From NCBI RefSeq assembly GCF_900112765.1, contig NZ_FOMZ01000001.1, positions 538,740-602,739 of the forward strand: DNA of 64,000 bases. The letters are read 5' to 3'. Shown here piece by piece: positions 18,901 through 27,017 of the stretch. This DNA is from Actinopolyspora alba. Lineage in GTDB: Bacteria; Actinomycetota; Actinomycetes; Mycobacteriales; Pseudonocardiaceae. A program made the translations under genes and the position numbers. The notes under the pieces are model-generated. The model had not been told where the DNA came from, made no database searches, and saw only the letters and a program-made list of their open reading frames with translations. How positions within the stretch are numbered: the first letter of the stretch is position 1; each line of letters begins with the position of its first letter.

Positions 18901-19811
18901 CGCACGCGGTGCTGTCCGGTTGTGCCGCCCCGGACCGAGCTCAGATCCACACCGATGTCGAGTGTCGCGTCGGTGTAGGAGTCGTCCAGATCGGTACGGA
19001 CGGTGACGTCGGACATGTGGGTTCGCGGCACGCTGTAGAGGCGGACGCTGCGGAAGATCCCGGAGAAGTGCCAGAAGTCCATGTTCTCCAGGTAGCTGCC
19101 CGCGCTCCAGCGGTGGACCCGCACGGCGATGGTGTTCTTACCCGGGTGCAGGTACTGGCTGATGTCGTACTCCGCCGGGGTGTAGCCACCCTGGTCGTAG
19201 CCGACGTAGTTGCCGTTGATCCACACGAAGTTGCCGCTGGTGGCGCCCTCGAACCGAAGCAGCTGGCGCCTGCCGTCCCAGTCCTTCGGGAGGTGGAACT
19301 CCCGGACGTAGGCACCGGTCGGGTTCACGTCGTCTGGAACCTTCGGCGGGTCGTACGGCGAGACCTCGGATGAGACGTTGCGGTAGATGGGGTGACCGTG
19401 GCCCTGCTGTTGCCACACTCCCGGCACCGAGATGTCGTCCCACCGCTTGGTACGGCTTCCGCGCTGCCAGCCTTCGGGGAGTTCGCGGTAGTGGTCGGCG
19501 TACCGGAACCGCCACTGACCGTCCAACGACTTGGTCCAACGGGTGGGGCGGTCCTGTTTCGCCGCGGTGTCCTGGCGTGCGGCGCGCAACGCCTGTTCCG
19601 CGTTGTCGTAGGGACGTAGGTAAGCGTGATGTGGTTGCTGGTTCTCCCCGACCCTGCTCGGGTCCTCCAAATAGGACTCGATCGTGGCGGGATCGGTGGG
19701 GCCGTCCGGTTGCCGCGCCTGTGCCGTGGTGGGCACCAGCACGGCCATCACGGCAACCGCCGTCGCCGAGGCCAACCAGCCCGCGGGACGTAATCGACGC
19801 CTCGCGCTCAT
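15978..19811 (-). CDS. Secreted glycoside hydrolase family 2 beta-galactosidase with LamG insertion
   Basis: LacZ-type enzyme of 1277 residues. The start is ATG 19811 with GAGGGAGG upstream and an immediate signal peptide (MSARRRLRPAGWLASATAVA, cleavage near AQA); the longer reading frame adds no conserved sequence. Order of domains: jelly-roll sugar-binding and Ig-like modules (about 60-350), then a TIM barrel with the acid/base Glu in WDTGNEAGLG (near 507) and the nucleophile Glu in VVMGEWLHAMGNS (near 572). A concanavalin/LamG-like module is inserted at about 610-800 (LKLSGMDDWAQAY, LFLDGEQVAAESYDG). The LacZ C-terminal domains end with MTWYGRGPGESYPDRKDS. The nucleophile motif reads GEW instead of the usual CEY. 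Exported, so it acts on extracellular galactosides or glycans. Confidence 0.93.
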   Translation of the reverse strand: MSARRRLRPAGWLASATAVAVMAVLVPTTAQARQPDGPTDPATIESYLEDPSRVGENQQPHHAYLRPYDNAEQALRAARQDTAAKQDRPTRWTKSLDGQWRFRYADHYRELPEGWQRGSRTKRWDDISVPGVWQQQGHGHPIYRNVSSEVSPYDPPKVPDDVNPTGAYVREFHLPKDWDGRRQLLRFEGATSGNFVWINGNYVGYDQGGYTPAEYDISQYLHPGKNTIAVRVHRWSAGSYLENMDFWHFSGIFRSVRLYSVPRTHMSDVTVRTDLDDSYTDATLDIGVDLSSVRGGTTGQHRVRAALHGPGGDRVAGLDGTTKVDGGSARIDLSREIESPELWSDENPALYTVVLRLLGPDGEVKQITQQPVGFREVTTKDRQILLNGQPVNLRGVNRHEHDPETGRTVSRARQREDVALMRRNNINAVRTSHYPNDPYWYRLADRNGLLVADEVDTETHYRENCSAEPERDCLADRPAWQAAFADRFDAMMERDKNHPSVIIWDTGNEAGLGKAHYDMAEHARAVDPTRLLYHQANNHGGDAPFADVAGPRYPSPGALKEIARTETKPVVMGEWLHAMGNSLGHYEDMWKTIRSEPALQGGFVWDWVDQGLSRQRRMLPDSSGNDIPVHVNGNPSLVKGVEGKALKLSGMDDWAQAYRDPKLGITGEEVTLDVRVKPLSWDGSNTFLAKGDKQWALQMPDRNHVEFFVYGEGGWHTARVEIPDDWWGNWHRVTGTYDGSQVRLFLDGEQVAAESYDGEIAHNTMYTVTVGRNQEKHRDSFAGRTAHAVVDNARVYDSALSPGDISSSADPARRAVLALNFDEQRRAGEYDTYGSSQFVVNGLVNADRTPQPELKQLAYSHAPIRFDTVDGATDAADGRFVVRNLNHTLSTDAYDLRWKLKSNGREVAAGPVNVTVGPGESRQVDLDLPSAGETERFLVLTAKLREASRSIPAGHTIASEQLAAGGERAPAAPGSADRKRNRSTESLSVRRAADDVRVRGAGFRYTFDRDQGTLSSLSTDGTERLLGGPELDVFRPPTGNEWSNWSGVNPEAQFRELGLDRLETEVRSVRVSRSEAGKAKVVVRTRSSAPDVSGNGFDSRWTYRIDSSGGIELQHRLEAYGERMRSLPWLPKVGMSLRVPESFGDMTWYGRGPGESYPDRKDSQHIGRWSSTVDEQWFDFLPPQDNGVKVDTEWVKLSGEHAGLSVSGDSLAVSADRYSNAERTDFAYQLREDPFITLHVSEAVTGLGDTPNPVRDEYRVRADRPHTYSVVLRPTGR

Positions 19812-19818
19812 GAGCACC

Positions 19819-19885
19819 TCCCTCAGCAACAACACAGTGTGTAATCTTGTTTTTTCGTGTTTGTCACTGTGTTGTTGCTGAGGGA
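19819..19885 (-). promoter_or_regulatory. 21-bp perfect inverted repeat enclosing the beta-galactosidase promoter and leader
   Basis: Arms 19819-19839 and 19865-19885 are perfect reverse complements over 21 bases (inner ends CAGTG / CACTG) around a 25-base A/T-rich centre. On the minus strand GTGACA (19862-19867) and TTACAC (19839-19844) are 17 bases apart and could be the promoter. The gene-proximal arm merges with the ribosome site GAGGGAGG just before the ATG. It could be a double operator for a repressor or an RNA hairpin that hides the ribosome site. Confidence 0.65.
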
Positions 19886-19919
19886 TCTTGTCCGATTCGC
19901 CGGCCGAGGTCAAGATTCA

Positions 19920-19958
19920 TCCCACCGGTACCGCCCGAACAGGGCAGTACCGGTGGGA
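19920..19958 (-). terminator. Terminator of the allB-alc operon
   Basis: 17-bp stem (19920-19936 with 19942-19958, one G.T pair), five-base loop, about 100 bases beyond the alc stop and upstream of the beta-galactosidase promoter region. Confidence 0.75.
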
Positions 19959-19980
19959 CACGGACACCGGCGGCACAGCG

Positions 19981-19994
19981 ATTTCGCGAGAAAT
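19981..19994. repeat. Dispersed palindrome, copy 1
   Basis: ATTTCGCGAGAAAT between the alc terminator and alc. Member of the eleven-copy ATTTCTCGCGAAAT family seen only in gaps of this window. Confidence 0.7.
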
Positions 19995-20061
19995 TGACAT
20001 CCGTACCCGGTGCCCGCGGCTTCCGTGGGGGAGCCGCTCGATCCGGCGCGGCGCGCCGAAC

Positions 20062-21231
20062 TCAGAGCAGGGCCGTGAGCTCGGGAGGGAGAACCGCGTC
20101 CTCGGGGATCGGCCTCCGCGCGAGCAGCGTCTCGGCGGCGGCCTCGCCCGGCCCGGCCGCTCCGGTCAACACCTCTCTGGCCTGCCCCGGCGGCAAGTGG
20201 TTGAACCACCGAGCCACCAGGTGCCGCACCCCGTCCTCGGCCGCCCGGCCGTGCAGCCGCAACCGGGCCATCCCACCGTCCGGGAACACGTCCAGTCGCA
20301 CGTGGGTGACCTCGGCACGTACCGGCAGCCGGAACCGGTGGCAGGTGTCCGGTCGCAGCCTGGTTCGCGGCAGCAGCTCCGTCCAGGACGCGGGATCGTC
20401 CGGATCGTGCTCGCGCGCGTCGCAGCCGGACAGCGCCGCCCAGCCGGGCGCGTTGCCCTTGAAGTGGCTGGTGTCCACCTCGGCGCGCTCCACGGTCCCG
20501 GCCGCGGCCAGCCGCACCGAGACCCAGTCGTTGCCGTCGTCCCTGCGGCGCGCTGTCTCCCAGCCCTCACCCATCACGCGTGCCAGCCCGGGAGCGAACA
20601 GGTTCGACGGCGAGGAGAAGAACATGTTGCTGCAACCGGTGACCCGACCGCCGTTCTCCAACGCGCCCAGGTCGAAGCGGTCGGAGACCCAGCGCGGATC
20701 CGCCACCGGCTCACCGTGCACCCGCAGCCGGGCGATACCACCGTCCGGGTGCATGCACAGCCGGACGTGGGTGTAGCGGTGCGGCGGATCCACGTCGAAG
20801 ACGTTGCGGGTGTGGCCCTCGACCGGGCTGGGCGGCAGGATCTCCTCCCACTCCGCGTGTTCGAGCTCGCCCGGATCGGGATAGCCCTCGACCGCGCAGG
20901 CCTGCACCGAGACCTCCGGCGGATAGTTGCCCTTGAAGAACGAGGTGTCGACGACGAGCCTGCGGATCAGGCCGGGCAGGCCGAGTCGGACGATCGCGTG
21001 GTCGAAACCGGGCTCGCGGCGCCTGCGGGTCTCCCAGCCGTCGTAGATCTGTCCCTTGTGGCCGAAGCTGTAGGGCTGGTAGGTGGGTTCCTCGGGCTTG
21101 AGTAGGTTCTCCCGCTCGGCGAACAGCTCGTCGTTGGCGTAACCGGCCGATCCGCCGTAAACCCGGGAGGCGAGATCGGGCAACGCGGAGCGGTACGAAT
21201 CCTCGCTCGTGGTGTCCTGGTTCCGGCTCAT
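20062..21231 (-). CDS. alc: Allantoicase
   Basis: Hydrolyses allantoate to ureidoglycolate and urea in purine degradation. 389 residues from ATG 21231, overlapping the allB stop by four bases (ATGA); the frame continues upstream only as an allB shadow. Two homologous jelly-roll repeats are evident: FKGNYPPEVSVQAC with YTHVRLCMHPDGGIARLRVHG, and FKGNAPGWAALSGC with VTHVRLDVFPDGGMARLRLHG. The second allantoicase repeat starts near SNMFFSSPSNLFAPGLARVMG. Second gene of the allB-alc operon. Confidence 0.95.
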   Translation of the reverse strand: MSRNQDTTSEDSYRSALPDLASRVYGGSAGYANDELFAERENLLKPEEPTYQPYSFGHKGQIYDGWETRRRREPGFDHAIVRLGLPGLIRRLVVDTSFFKGNYPPEVSVQACAVEGYPDPGELEHAEWEEILPPSPVEGHTRNVFDVDPPHRYTHVRLCMHPDGGIARLRVHGEPVADPRWVSDRFDLGALENGGRVTGCSNMFFSSPSNLFAPGLARVMGEGWETARRRDDGNDWVSVRLAAAGTVERAEVDTSHFKGNAPGWAALSGCDAREHDPDDPASWTELLPRTRLRPDTCHRFRLPVRAEVTHVRLDVFPDGGMARLRLHGRAAEDGVRHLVARWFNHLPPGQAREVLTGAAGPGEAAAETLLARRPIPEDAVLPPELTALL

Positions 21232-22601
21232 GCTTCTCCTCGATTGAGCAACTTGCCCGCGGGGGCGGTCCCGGCTTCCGGACCGGCGATCGGCGTGCCG
21301 CGCAGCCAGGTCGAACGCACCACCCCGGCCAGGGCTCGACCGTGGTAGGCGCTCACCGCGTTGCGGTGATGGAGTTTCTCCGCGTCGACCACGTAGGCGT
21401 CGTCCGGCGCGAACACGCACAGATCGGCGTCGGAACCGACCGCGAGGGCTCCCTTGTCGCGCAGCCCGGAGACCCGTGCCGGTCCGGACGACATCCAGGA
21501 AACGACGTCGCTCAGCTCGAAGCCCCGGATCCTGGCCTGGCTCCACACCGCCGACAGGCCGAGTTGCAGGCTGGAGACACCTCCCCAGGCCACACCGAAG
21601 TCGCCGATGTCCAGCCGCTTGAGCTCCGGGGTGCACGGCGAGTGATCACTGACCACGCAGTCGATGACCCCGTCGGCCAGTCCTCGCCACAGCAGCTCGC
21701 GGTTGGCGGCCTCGCGCACCGGCGGGCAGCACTTGAACTGGGTGGCACCGTCCGGGATCTCCTCCGAGGTGAAGGAGAGGTAGTGCGGGCAGGTCTCCAC
21801 GGTCGCCCGCACCCCGTCGGCACGTGCCGAGGCGATCATCGGGAGCGCGTCGGACGAGGACAGGTGCAGGATGTGCACGCGGGCGCCGGTGCGCCGGGCG
21901 AGTTCGAGCACCTGGGCGATGGCCATGTTCTCGGCCCCGCGCGGGCGGGAGTGCAGGAAGTCGCGGTAGTTCTCACCGTGCGCGCTCGGGGCGTGCTCGA
22001 TGGCGTCGGAGTCCTCCGCGTGCACGATCATCGTCGCGTCCAGCTCGGCGACGATGCGCAGCGCCCGCTCCAGCTCCGCGGAGTCCAGCGGCGGGAACTC
22101 GTCCACCCCCGAGTGCAGCAGGAAGCACTTGAACCCGTAGACACCGCTCTCGTGCAGCCCGCGCAGCTCGTCGAGGTTGCCGTGCACGGCGCCGCCCCAG
22201 AAACCGACGTCCACGTGCACGTTGTTCCGGGCGACCTCGCGTTTGACCTCCAGCGACCCCGCGTCGATGGTAGGGGGCAGGCAGTTCAGCGGCATGTCGA
22301 CGATCGTGGTGATACCGCCCTCGGCCGCCGCGCGGGTCGCGGTGGGGAACCCCTCCCACTCGGAGCGGCCGGGATCGTTGACGTGCACGTGGCTGTCGAC
22401 CATCCCGGGCAGCAGCACCTCGTCCTCGGCGAGTTCGACGGTGCGGGCACCCCGCATCGGGGCGTCGAGGGCTTCGACGGCCGCGATGCGTCCCTCCCGG
22501 ACGCCCACACTGCCGGACACCTCACCGTTAGGACCGATCAACCTCCGCGCACGGAACACGACGTCGAATTCCGGAGCCGAGGAGTTGACGGGTTCGACCA
22601 C
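21228..22601 (-). CDS. allB: Allantoinase
   Basis: Zn-dependent amidohydrolase of 457 residues opening allantoin to allantoate. GTG 22601 follows GGGAGGT. Metal ligands: HVHVNDPG (about 71-78), the carbamylated-Lys segment GVYGFKCFLLHSG, HAED, HILHLSSSDALP and the final Asp in DCVVSDHSPC. The gene starts 24 bases downstream of a perfect 17-bp palindrome that probably binds the AllR-type regulator. First gene of the operon with alc. It feeds from the uricase operon on the other strand 7 kb away. Confidence 0.96.
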   Translation of the reverse strand: MVEPVNSSAPEFDVVFRARRLIGPNGEVSGSVGVREGRIAAVEALDAPMRGARTVELAEDEVLLPGMVDSHVHVNDPGRSEWEGFPTATRAAAEGGITTIVDMPLNCLPPTIDAGSLEVKREVARNNVHVDVGFWGGAVHGNLDELRGLHESGVYGFKCFLLHSGVDEFPPLDSAELERALRIVAELDATMIVHAEDSDAIEHAPSAHGENYRDFLHSRPRGAENMAIAQVLELARRTGARVHILHLSSSDALPMIASARADGVRATVETCPHYLSFTSEEIPDGATQFKCCPPVREAANRELLWRGLADGVIDCVVSDHSPCTPELKRLDIGDFGVAWGGVSSLQLGLSAVWSQARIRGFELSDVVSWMSSGPARVSGLRDKGALAVGSDADLCVFAPDDAYVVDAEKLHHRNAVSAYHGRALAGVVRSTWLRGTPIAGPEAGTAPAGKLLNRGEA

Positions 22602-22624
22602 CGCGACTACCTCCCAACTAAATT

Positions 22625-22641
22625 TTCAACAGAATGTTGAA
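22625..22641 (-). promoter_or_regulatory. Candidate AllR-type operator before allB
   Basis: TTCAACAGAATGTTGAA, a perfect 7-3-7 palindrome 24-40 bases before the allB start. The same element with one mismatch precedes the OHCU decarboxylase operon (29493-29509). Its size fits IclR-family operators, and an AllR-like IclR gene lies at 40344. Confidence 0.65.
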
Positions 22642-22682
22642 GCCTATCCCCCGTTCGGTCAACCCCTTCGGCTCGACCATGC

Positions 22683-22760
22683 CCACTCGATCGGCGTAGC
22701 TGGTTACTCGGCGAAACCCCACGCACGGCTCTCACCGCGGGTGCCCCGACATCCGGCAGC
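22683..22760. repeat. Degenerate copy of dispersed repeat B
   Basis: Contains GCACGGCTCTCACCGCGGGT and CCCGACATCCGGCAGCGAC, matching in order the repeat-B copies at 35511 and 58735. The weakest copy of the family. Confidence 0.45.
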
Positions 22761-22779
22761 GACGTCCCACCGCCCGGCG

Positions 22780-22793
22780 ATTTCGTGAGAAAT
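22780..22793. repeat. Dispersed palindrome, copy 2
   Basis: ATTTCGTGAGAAAT, one base off the family core, just after the 3' end of the glycerate kinase gene. Confidence 0.6.
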
Positions 22794-22810
22794 TGACGGA
22801 GCCGGGGACA

Positions 22811-23935
22811 TCACAGAAAGTCGTCGGCGATGTGCTCGCCTACTCGATGGAGGAGCGCGGCGGCGCCCTCGATGGAACGTGCCGGGTCGGGCTGCAGGTG
22901 CGCCAGGGCGTAGACCGCCGCGAAACCCCCGTCCCGCAGACGCTGCCGGGACAGCGAGCACTTGCCCGCCACGGCCACCGTGGGAACGCCCGCCTTGGCG
23001 GCGCGCGCGGCCACGGCCGCGGGAACCTTGCCGTGCAGGGTCTGTTCGTCCAACGCGCCTTCCCCGGTCACCACCAGCGCGGTACCCGCCAGGTCACGGT
23101 CGAAGTCGACGAGTTCGAGCACCACGTCGCTGCCGGAGCGGAATCTCGCCGACAGCGCCGTCATGGCGCCGTAGCCCACGCCGCCCGCGGCACCGGCCCC
23201 GGGACGGTCGGCGGACGACTCCCCGGTGACGCGGCCGAGGATCTCGGCGAACCGCTCCAGCGCGCCATCGAGCCGCCGAACCTGCTCCGAACTCGCGCCT
23301 TTCTGGGGGCCGTAGACGTGGGCGGCGCCGGAGGAACCGCACAGCGGGTTGTCCACATCGGATGCCAATACCAGGTCCACCCCCCACAAACGCGGGTCCA
23401 AACCGGACAGATCGGCACCGGCGATCCGTTCGAGCCCTCCACCGCCGGGTGAGAGCGGATTCCCGGCGATGTCGGTGAACCGGGCCCCCAACGCGGTGAG
23501 CATGCCCGCCCCACCATCGGTGCAGGCACTGCCGCCGACACCGAGCACGATCTCACGCACCCCGGCGTCCAGGGCGGCGGCGACCAGCTCCCCGGTCCCG
23601 TGGCTGGAGGCCCGCAGCGGATCGAACTCGCCGGGCGCGAGCAACGCGAGCCCGGAGGCCGAGGCGAGCTCGACGACTGCGGTCGTGTCGCTGACCGCGA
23701 TCTCCGCGTCCACTCTCCTACCGGTCGGCCCGGTCACCCGCACGGGCGAGCGTTCGAACCGCCCGGTGGCCAGCGCGGCCCGCACGGTGCCGTCGCCGCC
23801 GTCAGCGACCGGGGTGGCGCGGACCGCGGCCGAGGGCATCCTGCCGCGCAGGCCGGCGACGACCGCTTCGGCGACCTCGGCCGCGGACAGCGACCCCTTG
23901 AACTTGTCCGGTGCGACGAGAACATGACCAGTCAC
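22811..23935 (-). CDS. glxK: Glycerate kinase (GarK/GlxK type)
   Basis: Phosphorylates glycerate, the end product of the Gcl-GlxR branch, so glyoxylate carbon can enter glycolysis. 374 residues from GTG 23935 behind GGAG; the longer frame adds unrelated sequence. Family motifs: VLVAPDKFKGSLSA at the N-terminus, PVADGGDGTVRA, VLGVGGSACTDGGAGMLTALG (nucleotide and substrate loop), LASDVDNPLCG and VVTGEGALDEQTLHGK. Downstream of gcl on the same strand but separated by strong hairpins, so it may have its own promoter. Class-I kinases of this family make 2-phosphoglycerate; the product here is not proven. Confidence 0.93.
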   Translation of the reverse strand: MTGHVLVAPDKFKGSLSAAEVAEAVVAGLRGRMPSAAVRATPVADGGDGTVRAALATGRFERSPVRVTGPTGRRVDAEIAVSDTTAVVELASASGLALLAPGEFDPLRASSHGTGELVAAALDAGVREIVLGVGGSACTDGGAGMLTALGARFTDIAGNPLSPGGGGLERIAGADLSGLDPRLWGVDLVLASDVDNPLCGSSGAAHVYGPQKGASSEQVRRLDGALERFAEILGRVTGESSADRPGAGAAGGVGYGAMTALSARFRSGSDVVLELVDFDRDLAGTALVVTGEGALDEQTLHGKVPAAVAARAAKAGVPTVAVAGKCSLSRQRLRDGGFAAVYALAHLQPDPARSIEGAAALLHRVGEHIADDFL

Positions 23936-23960
23936 AACACGCTCCGCATCTTCGAAAAGA

Positions 23961-24006
23961 GGGTGCCCCCTGCCAGTTAAGCCCGGCACCGAGGCAGAGG
24001 GCACCC
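23961..24006 (-). terminator. Hairpin upstream of glycerate kinase
   Basis: 14-bp imperfect stem (23961-23974 with 23993-24006, one mismatch), 18-base loop, in the gap between gcl and the kinase gene. It could be a second gcl terminator or a leader structure of the kinase mRNA. Confidence 0.45.
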
Positions 24007-24041
24007 CTGGCGTCGACCGTTCGGTCGACCCCGGTCTCGGA

Positions 24042-24100
24042 ACCCGTGCCGCCCCGCCGCCCGTTCGGGTGAGGAGTCCGGGGCGGCGGGCGGCACGGGT
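24042..24100 (-). terminator. gcl terminator
   Basis: Long GC-rich hairpin: arms 24042-24062 and 24080-24100 pair over about 20 bp with one bulged C, about 45 bases after the gcl stop. A smaller GTCGACC/GGTCGAC hairpin (24012-24029) follows. Confidence 0.7.
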
Positions 24101-24145
24101 GGACACGGCCGGACGGAGTGGCCCGGCCCGAAGCGGGGAACCCGG

Positions 24146-25840
24146 TCAGCCGACCGGTTCCGGCTCGTTCATCGCGTCGATACGGATCCCGTTGGCGGTA
24201 TTGGCCTCACGCTCGATCATCACCTCGACCAGCACCGGCCTGCTGGTGGCCACGGCCTCCTTGCGCGCCCACTCGATGGTCTCGCCGAGTTCGGCGGGAT
24301 CGAGCACGCGGCGCCCGGAACAGCCGTAGGCCTCCATCACCTTCACGTTGTCCGTGCCGTGCTCGTCGTAGTGCAGGTCGACCTCGGTGTTCATGCCGTA
24401 GCCCTGTTCGGCCATGCGGATCAGCCCGAGGTACTCGTTGTTGAGCATGATGATCACGAAACCGACGTCGTACTGCGCGGCCACGGCCAGCTCCTCGACG
24501 AGGAACTGGAAGGAGTAGTCCCCGACCACCGAGACGACCTCGGCCGAGGGCTCCGCCGACTTGACCCCGATCGCGGCCGGAATCTCCCAGCCGAGCGGAC
24601 CGGCCTGCCCACACACCTGGTAGTGCCTGGGCTTGTAGGTGCGTTGGAACTGCCCGGACCAGATCTGGTACAGCCCGATCGCGGTGGTGAAGTAGGTCTC
24701 CGGTCCGAAGATCTCGTTGATCTCCCGGAACACCCTGGGGGCCTTGATCGGCACGCTGTCGTAGTCGTCCGGCCTGGTGTGGGTCTTCTTGAGTTCGTTG
24801 ACCCGGTCCACCCAGGAGTGGAACCGGGGCGCGGCCGAGCGGCGCCGGGCGGCCTCCAGCAGCGCGTCCAGGAACGGGCCGGTGTCGGAGACGATGCCCA
24901 GATCGGGACCGAACACCTTGCCCAGCTGAGTGGGCTCGATGTCGACGTGGATGAACTGACGCTGTCCCCGGTAGACGTCCAGCGCCCCGGTGTGCCGGTC
25001 GCCGAAGCGCGCACCCAGCGCCAGCACCAGGTCGGACTCCATGAAGGACTGGTTCCCGTAGCGCTGGCTGGTCTGGATACCGGTCATACCCGCCCAGAGC
25101 TCGTGGTCCTCGGGGAAGGAACCCTTGCCCATCAGGGTGACCTGCACGGGGATGCCCAGCAGCTCGGCGAGTTCACGCAGCCGCTCGTGCGCCTCGCCCA
25201 GCACGACACCACCACCGGAGAGGATCAGCGGACGTTCGGCCCGCTGCAGCATGTCCAGCGCGCGTTCCACCCGGGGCTGGTGCGGCTCCACCCGGTGGAC
25301 CGGCAGCGGCGCGTCGATGCTCGGGTCCCACTCGATCTCCTGCCGCTGCACGTCGAGCGGCAGGTCGATCAGCACCGGCCCCTGCCTGCCGGAGCGCGCG
25401 ACCCGGAAAGCCTCCCGGAAGATCCACGGCGCCTGGGCTGCTTCCTTGACCTGCACAGCCCACTTGGTGACGGGTTTGGCGATGTCGACGATGTCGACCG
25501 CCTGGAACGCTTCCTGGTGCAGCTTGTCGGAAACGGCCTGACCGGTGATGCACAGGATCGGCACGGAATCGGCCTGGGCGGTGTAGAGACCGGTGATCAT
25601 GTTGGTGCCAGCGGGACCGGAGGTCCCGATGGCGACACCCACGTTGCCGTTGGTGCGGGACCACCCGTCGGCCATGTGGGTGGCGCCCTCCTCGTGGCGA
25701 ACGGTCAGGTGCTCGATGTCGCGGTGTTCCATAGCCGCGTACAGCGGCAGGATGGCCGCCCCGGGGCAGCCGAACGCGACGTCGACTCCCTCGGATTCGA
25801 GGACGTCGACGACAGCCTGCATGACGGGAACCTTCGGCAT
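24146..25840 (-). CDS. gcl: Glyoxylate carboligase (tartronate-semialdehyde synthase)
   Basis: ThDP- and FAD-dependent enzyme condensing two glyoxylates to tartronate semialdehyde and CO2. 564 residues from ATG 25840, behind GGAGAGG at 11 bases. Typical N-terminus MPKVPVMQAVVDVLESEGVD with FGCPGAAILPLYAA. As in Gcl, the position of the usual ThDP-activating Glu is Val (FGCPGA region lacks the PGE motif of related synthases). The ThDP/Mg motif is VVGDYSFQF with NNEYLGLIRM. Upstream glxR and downstream glycerate kinase complete the glycerate route. Confidence 0.96.
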   Translation of the reverse strand: MPKVPVMQAVVDVLESEGVDVAFGCPGAAILPLYAAMEHRDIEHLTVRHEEGATHMADGWSRTNGNVGVAIGTSGPAGTNMITGLYTAQADSVPILCITGQAVSDKLHQEAFQAVDIVDIAKPVTKWAVQVKEAAQAPWIFREAFRVARSGRQGPVLIDLPLDVQRQEIEWDPSIDAPLPVHRVEPHQPRVERALDMLQRAERPLILSGGGVVLGEAHERLRELAELLGIPVQVTLMGKGSFPEDHELWAGMTGIQTSQRYGNQSFMESDLVLALGARFGDRHTGALDVYRGQRQFIHVDIEPTQLGKVFGPDLGIVSDTGPFLDALLEAARRRSAAPRFHSWVDRVNELKKTHTRPDDYDSVPIKAPRVFREINEIFGPETYFTTAIGLYQIWSGQFQRTYKPRHYQVCGQAGPLGWEIPAAIGVKSAEPSAEVVSVVGDYSFQFLVEELAVAAQYDVGFVIIMLNNEYLGLIRMAEQGYGMNTEVDLHYDEHGTDNVKVMEAYGCSGRRVLDPAELGETIEWARKEAVATSRPVLVEVMIEREANTANGIRIDAMNEPEPVG

Positions 25841-26138
25841 GGTATGCACGACCTCTCCGATGCGGCGGGTTCGCGGCGGCACGGTTGCTCGACGGTGCCG
25901 CGGAGTGCGAGCCTGCCGTGGTGACACTCGGTGTGGGGGCCGGGACGACAGCGGCCGTCCGAGCCGTGTGGGGTGCGGAGGTCTCCGCACCGCGCGGTAC
26001 GCGACGACGGTCCGGAGTCCGTCCGCACGCACCGGGGTTGTTCCGACGGGTGGGTGGCCCGGATGCTTGGCGGCGTTGGTGCCACCCTCCCTCGGAAATC
26101 GTGCGGCAGTGGTTCGGCCGCTGGGGTTCGACCGCTGG

Positions 26139-27017
26139 TCATTCCCTGCCGCTGAGGCGGGCGATCTGCCGGAACAGCCCGGAGTGATCCAGCGATCCGT
26201 CCCCCTGGGCCACGGCCGCGGCCATGAGCTGCGCGACGAGACTTCCGACCGGGGTGGCGACGCCGGACTCGCGGGCCGCGCTCTGCAGGATGCCCAGGTC
26301 CTTGTGGTGCAGTTCGATGCGGAATCCCGGCTTGAAGCTGCGCTCCCGCATCCCCTTGTTCTTGGCGTCGAGCACCTTGCTGCCCGCCAGTCCGCCGCCG
26401 AGCACCTGGAACGCCGACTCGGTGTCGACTCCCTGCGCCTCCAGGAAGGTCAGGGCCTCACCGACGAGCGCGATGTTGCCCGCCACGATGAGCTGATTGG
26501 CGGCCTTGACCGTCTGACCGGACCCGGCCGGGCCGACGTGCACCACGGTTTTGCCGACCACGTCGAAGACGCCCGCCGCGGCGGCGAAGGCCTCCGGATC
26601 ACCACCGACCATGATGGACAGCGCACCGTCGATGGCACCCTGCTCCCCACCGCTGACGGGGGCGTCCAGCGCGCGAACGCCCTGCTTGTCCGCCTGTTCG
26701 GCGACCTTGCGCGAGACTTCGGGGCGGATGGTGCTGCAGTCGATCAGCAGAGCACCGTCCTGGGCGTGCGCCAGCACGCCGTCGTCGCCGAGCACCGCCG
26801 TCTCGACGTCCGGTGAGTCGGGCAGCATGGTCACGATCACCTCGGCGTCGGAGACGGCCTCGGCGATGGTGCTCGCTCCCTTGCCGCCCGCGGCGACCAG
26901 CTTCTCCACCTTGGCACTGCTGCGGTTGTAACCGGTTACCTCGTACCCGGCGTCGACGAGGTTGGCGGCCATCGGGCCACCCATGATGCCGAGTCCGACG
27001 AATCCTACCTTGGTCAT
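26139..27017 (-). CDS. glxR: 2-Hydroxy-3-oxopropionate (tartronate semialdehyde) reductase
   Basis: NAD(P)H-dependent reductase making D-glycerate from the Gcl product. 292 residues from ATG 27017 after GAGGAAG. Beta-hydroxyacid dehydrogenase signatures: nucleotide fold VGFVGLGIMGGPMAANLV, substrate loop LDAPVSGGEQGAIDG, catalytic Lys in GSGQTVKAANQLIVAG (K near 170), C-terminal helix KDLGILQSAARESG. Transcribed ahead of gcl with a 298-base gap that has no obvious terminator. Confidence 0.95.
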   Translation of the reverse strand: MTKVGFVGLGIMGGPMAANLVDAGYEVTGYNRSSAKVEKLVAAGGKGASTIAEAVSDAEVIVTMLPDSPDVETAVLGDDGVLAHAQDGALLIDCSTIRPEVSRKVAEQADKQGVRALDAPVSGGEQGAIDGALSIMVGGDPEAFAAAAGVFDVVGKTVVHVGPAGSGQTVKAANQLIVAGNIALVGEALTFLEAQGVDTESAFQVLGGGLAGSKVLDAKNKGMRERSFKPGFRIELHHKDLGILQSAARESGVATPVGSLVAQLMAAAVAQGDGSLDHSGLFRQIARLSGRE

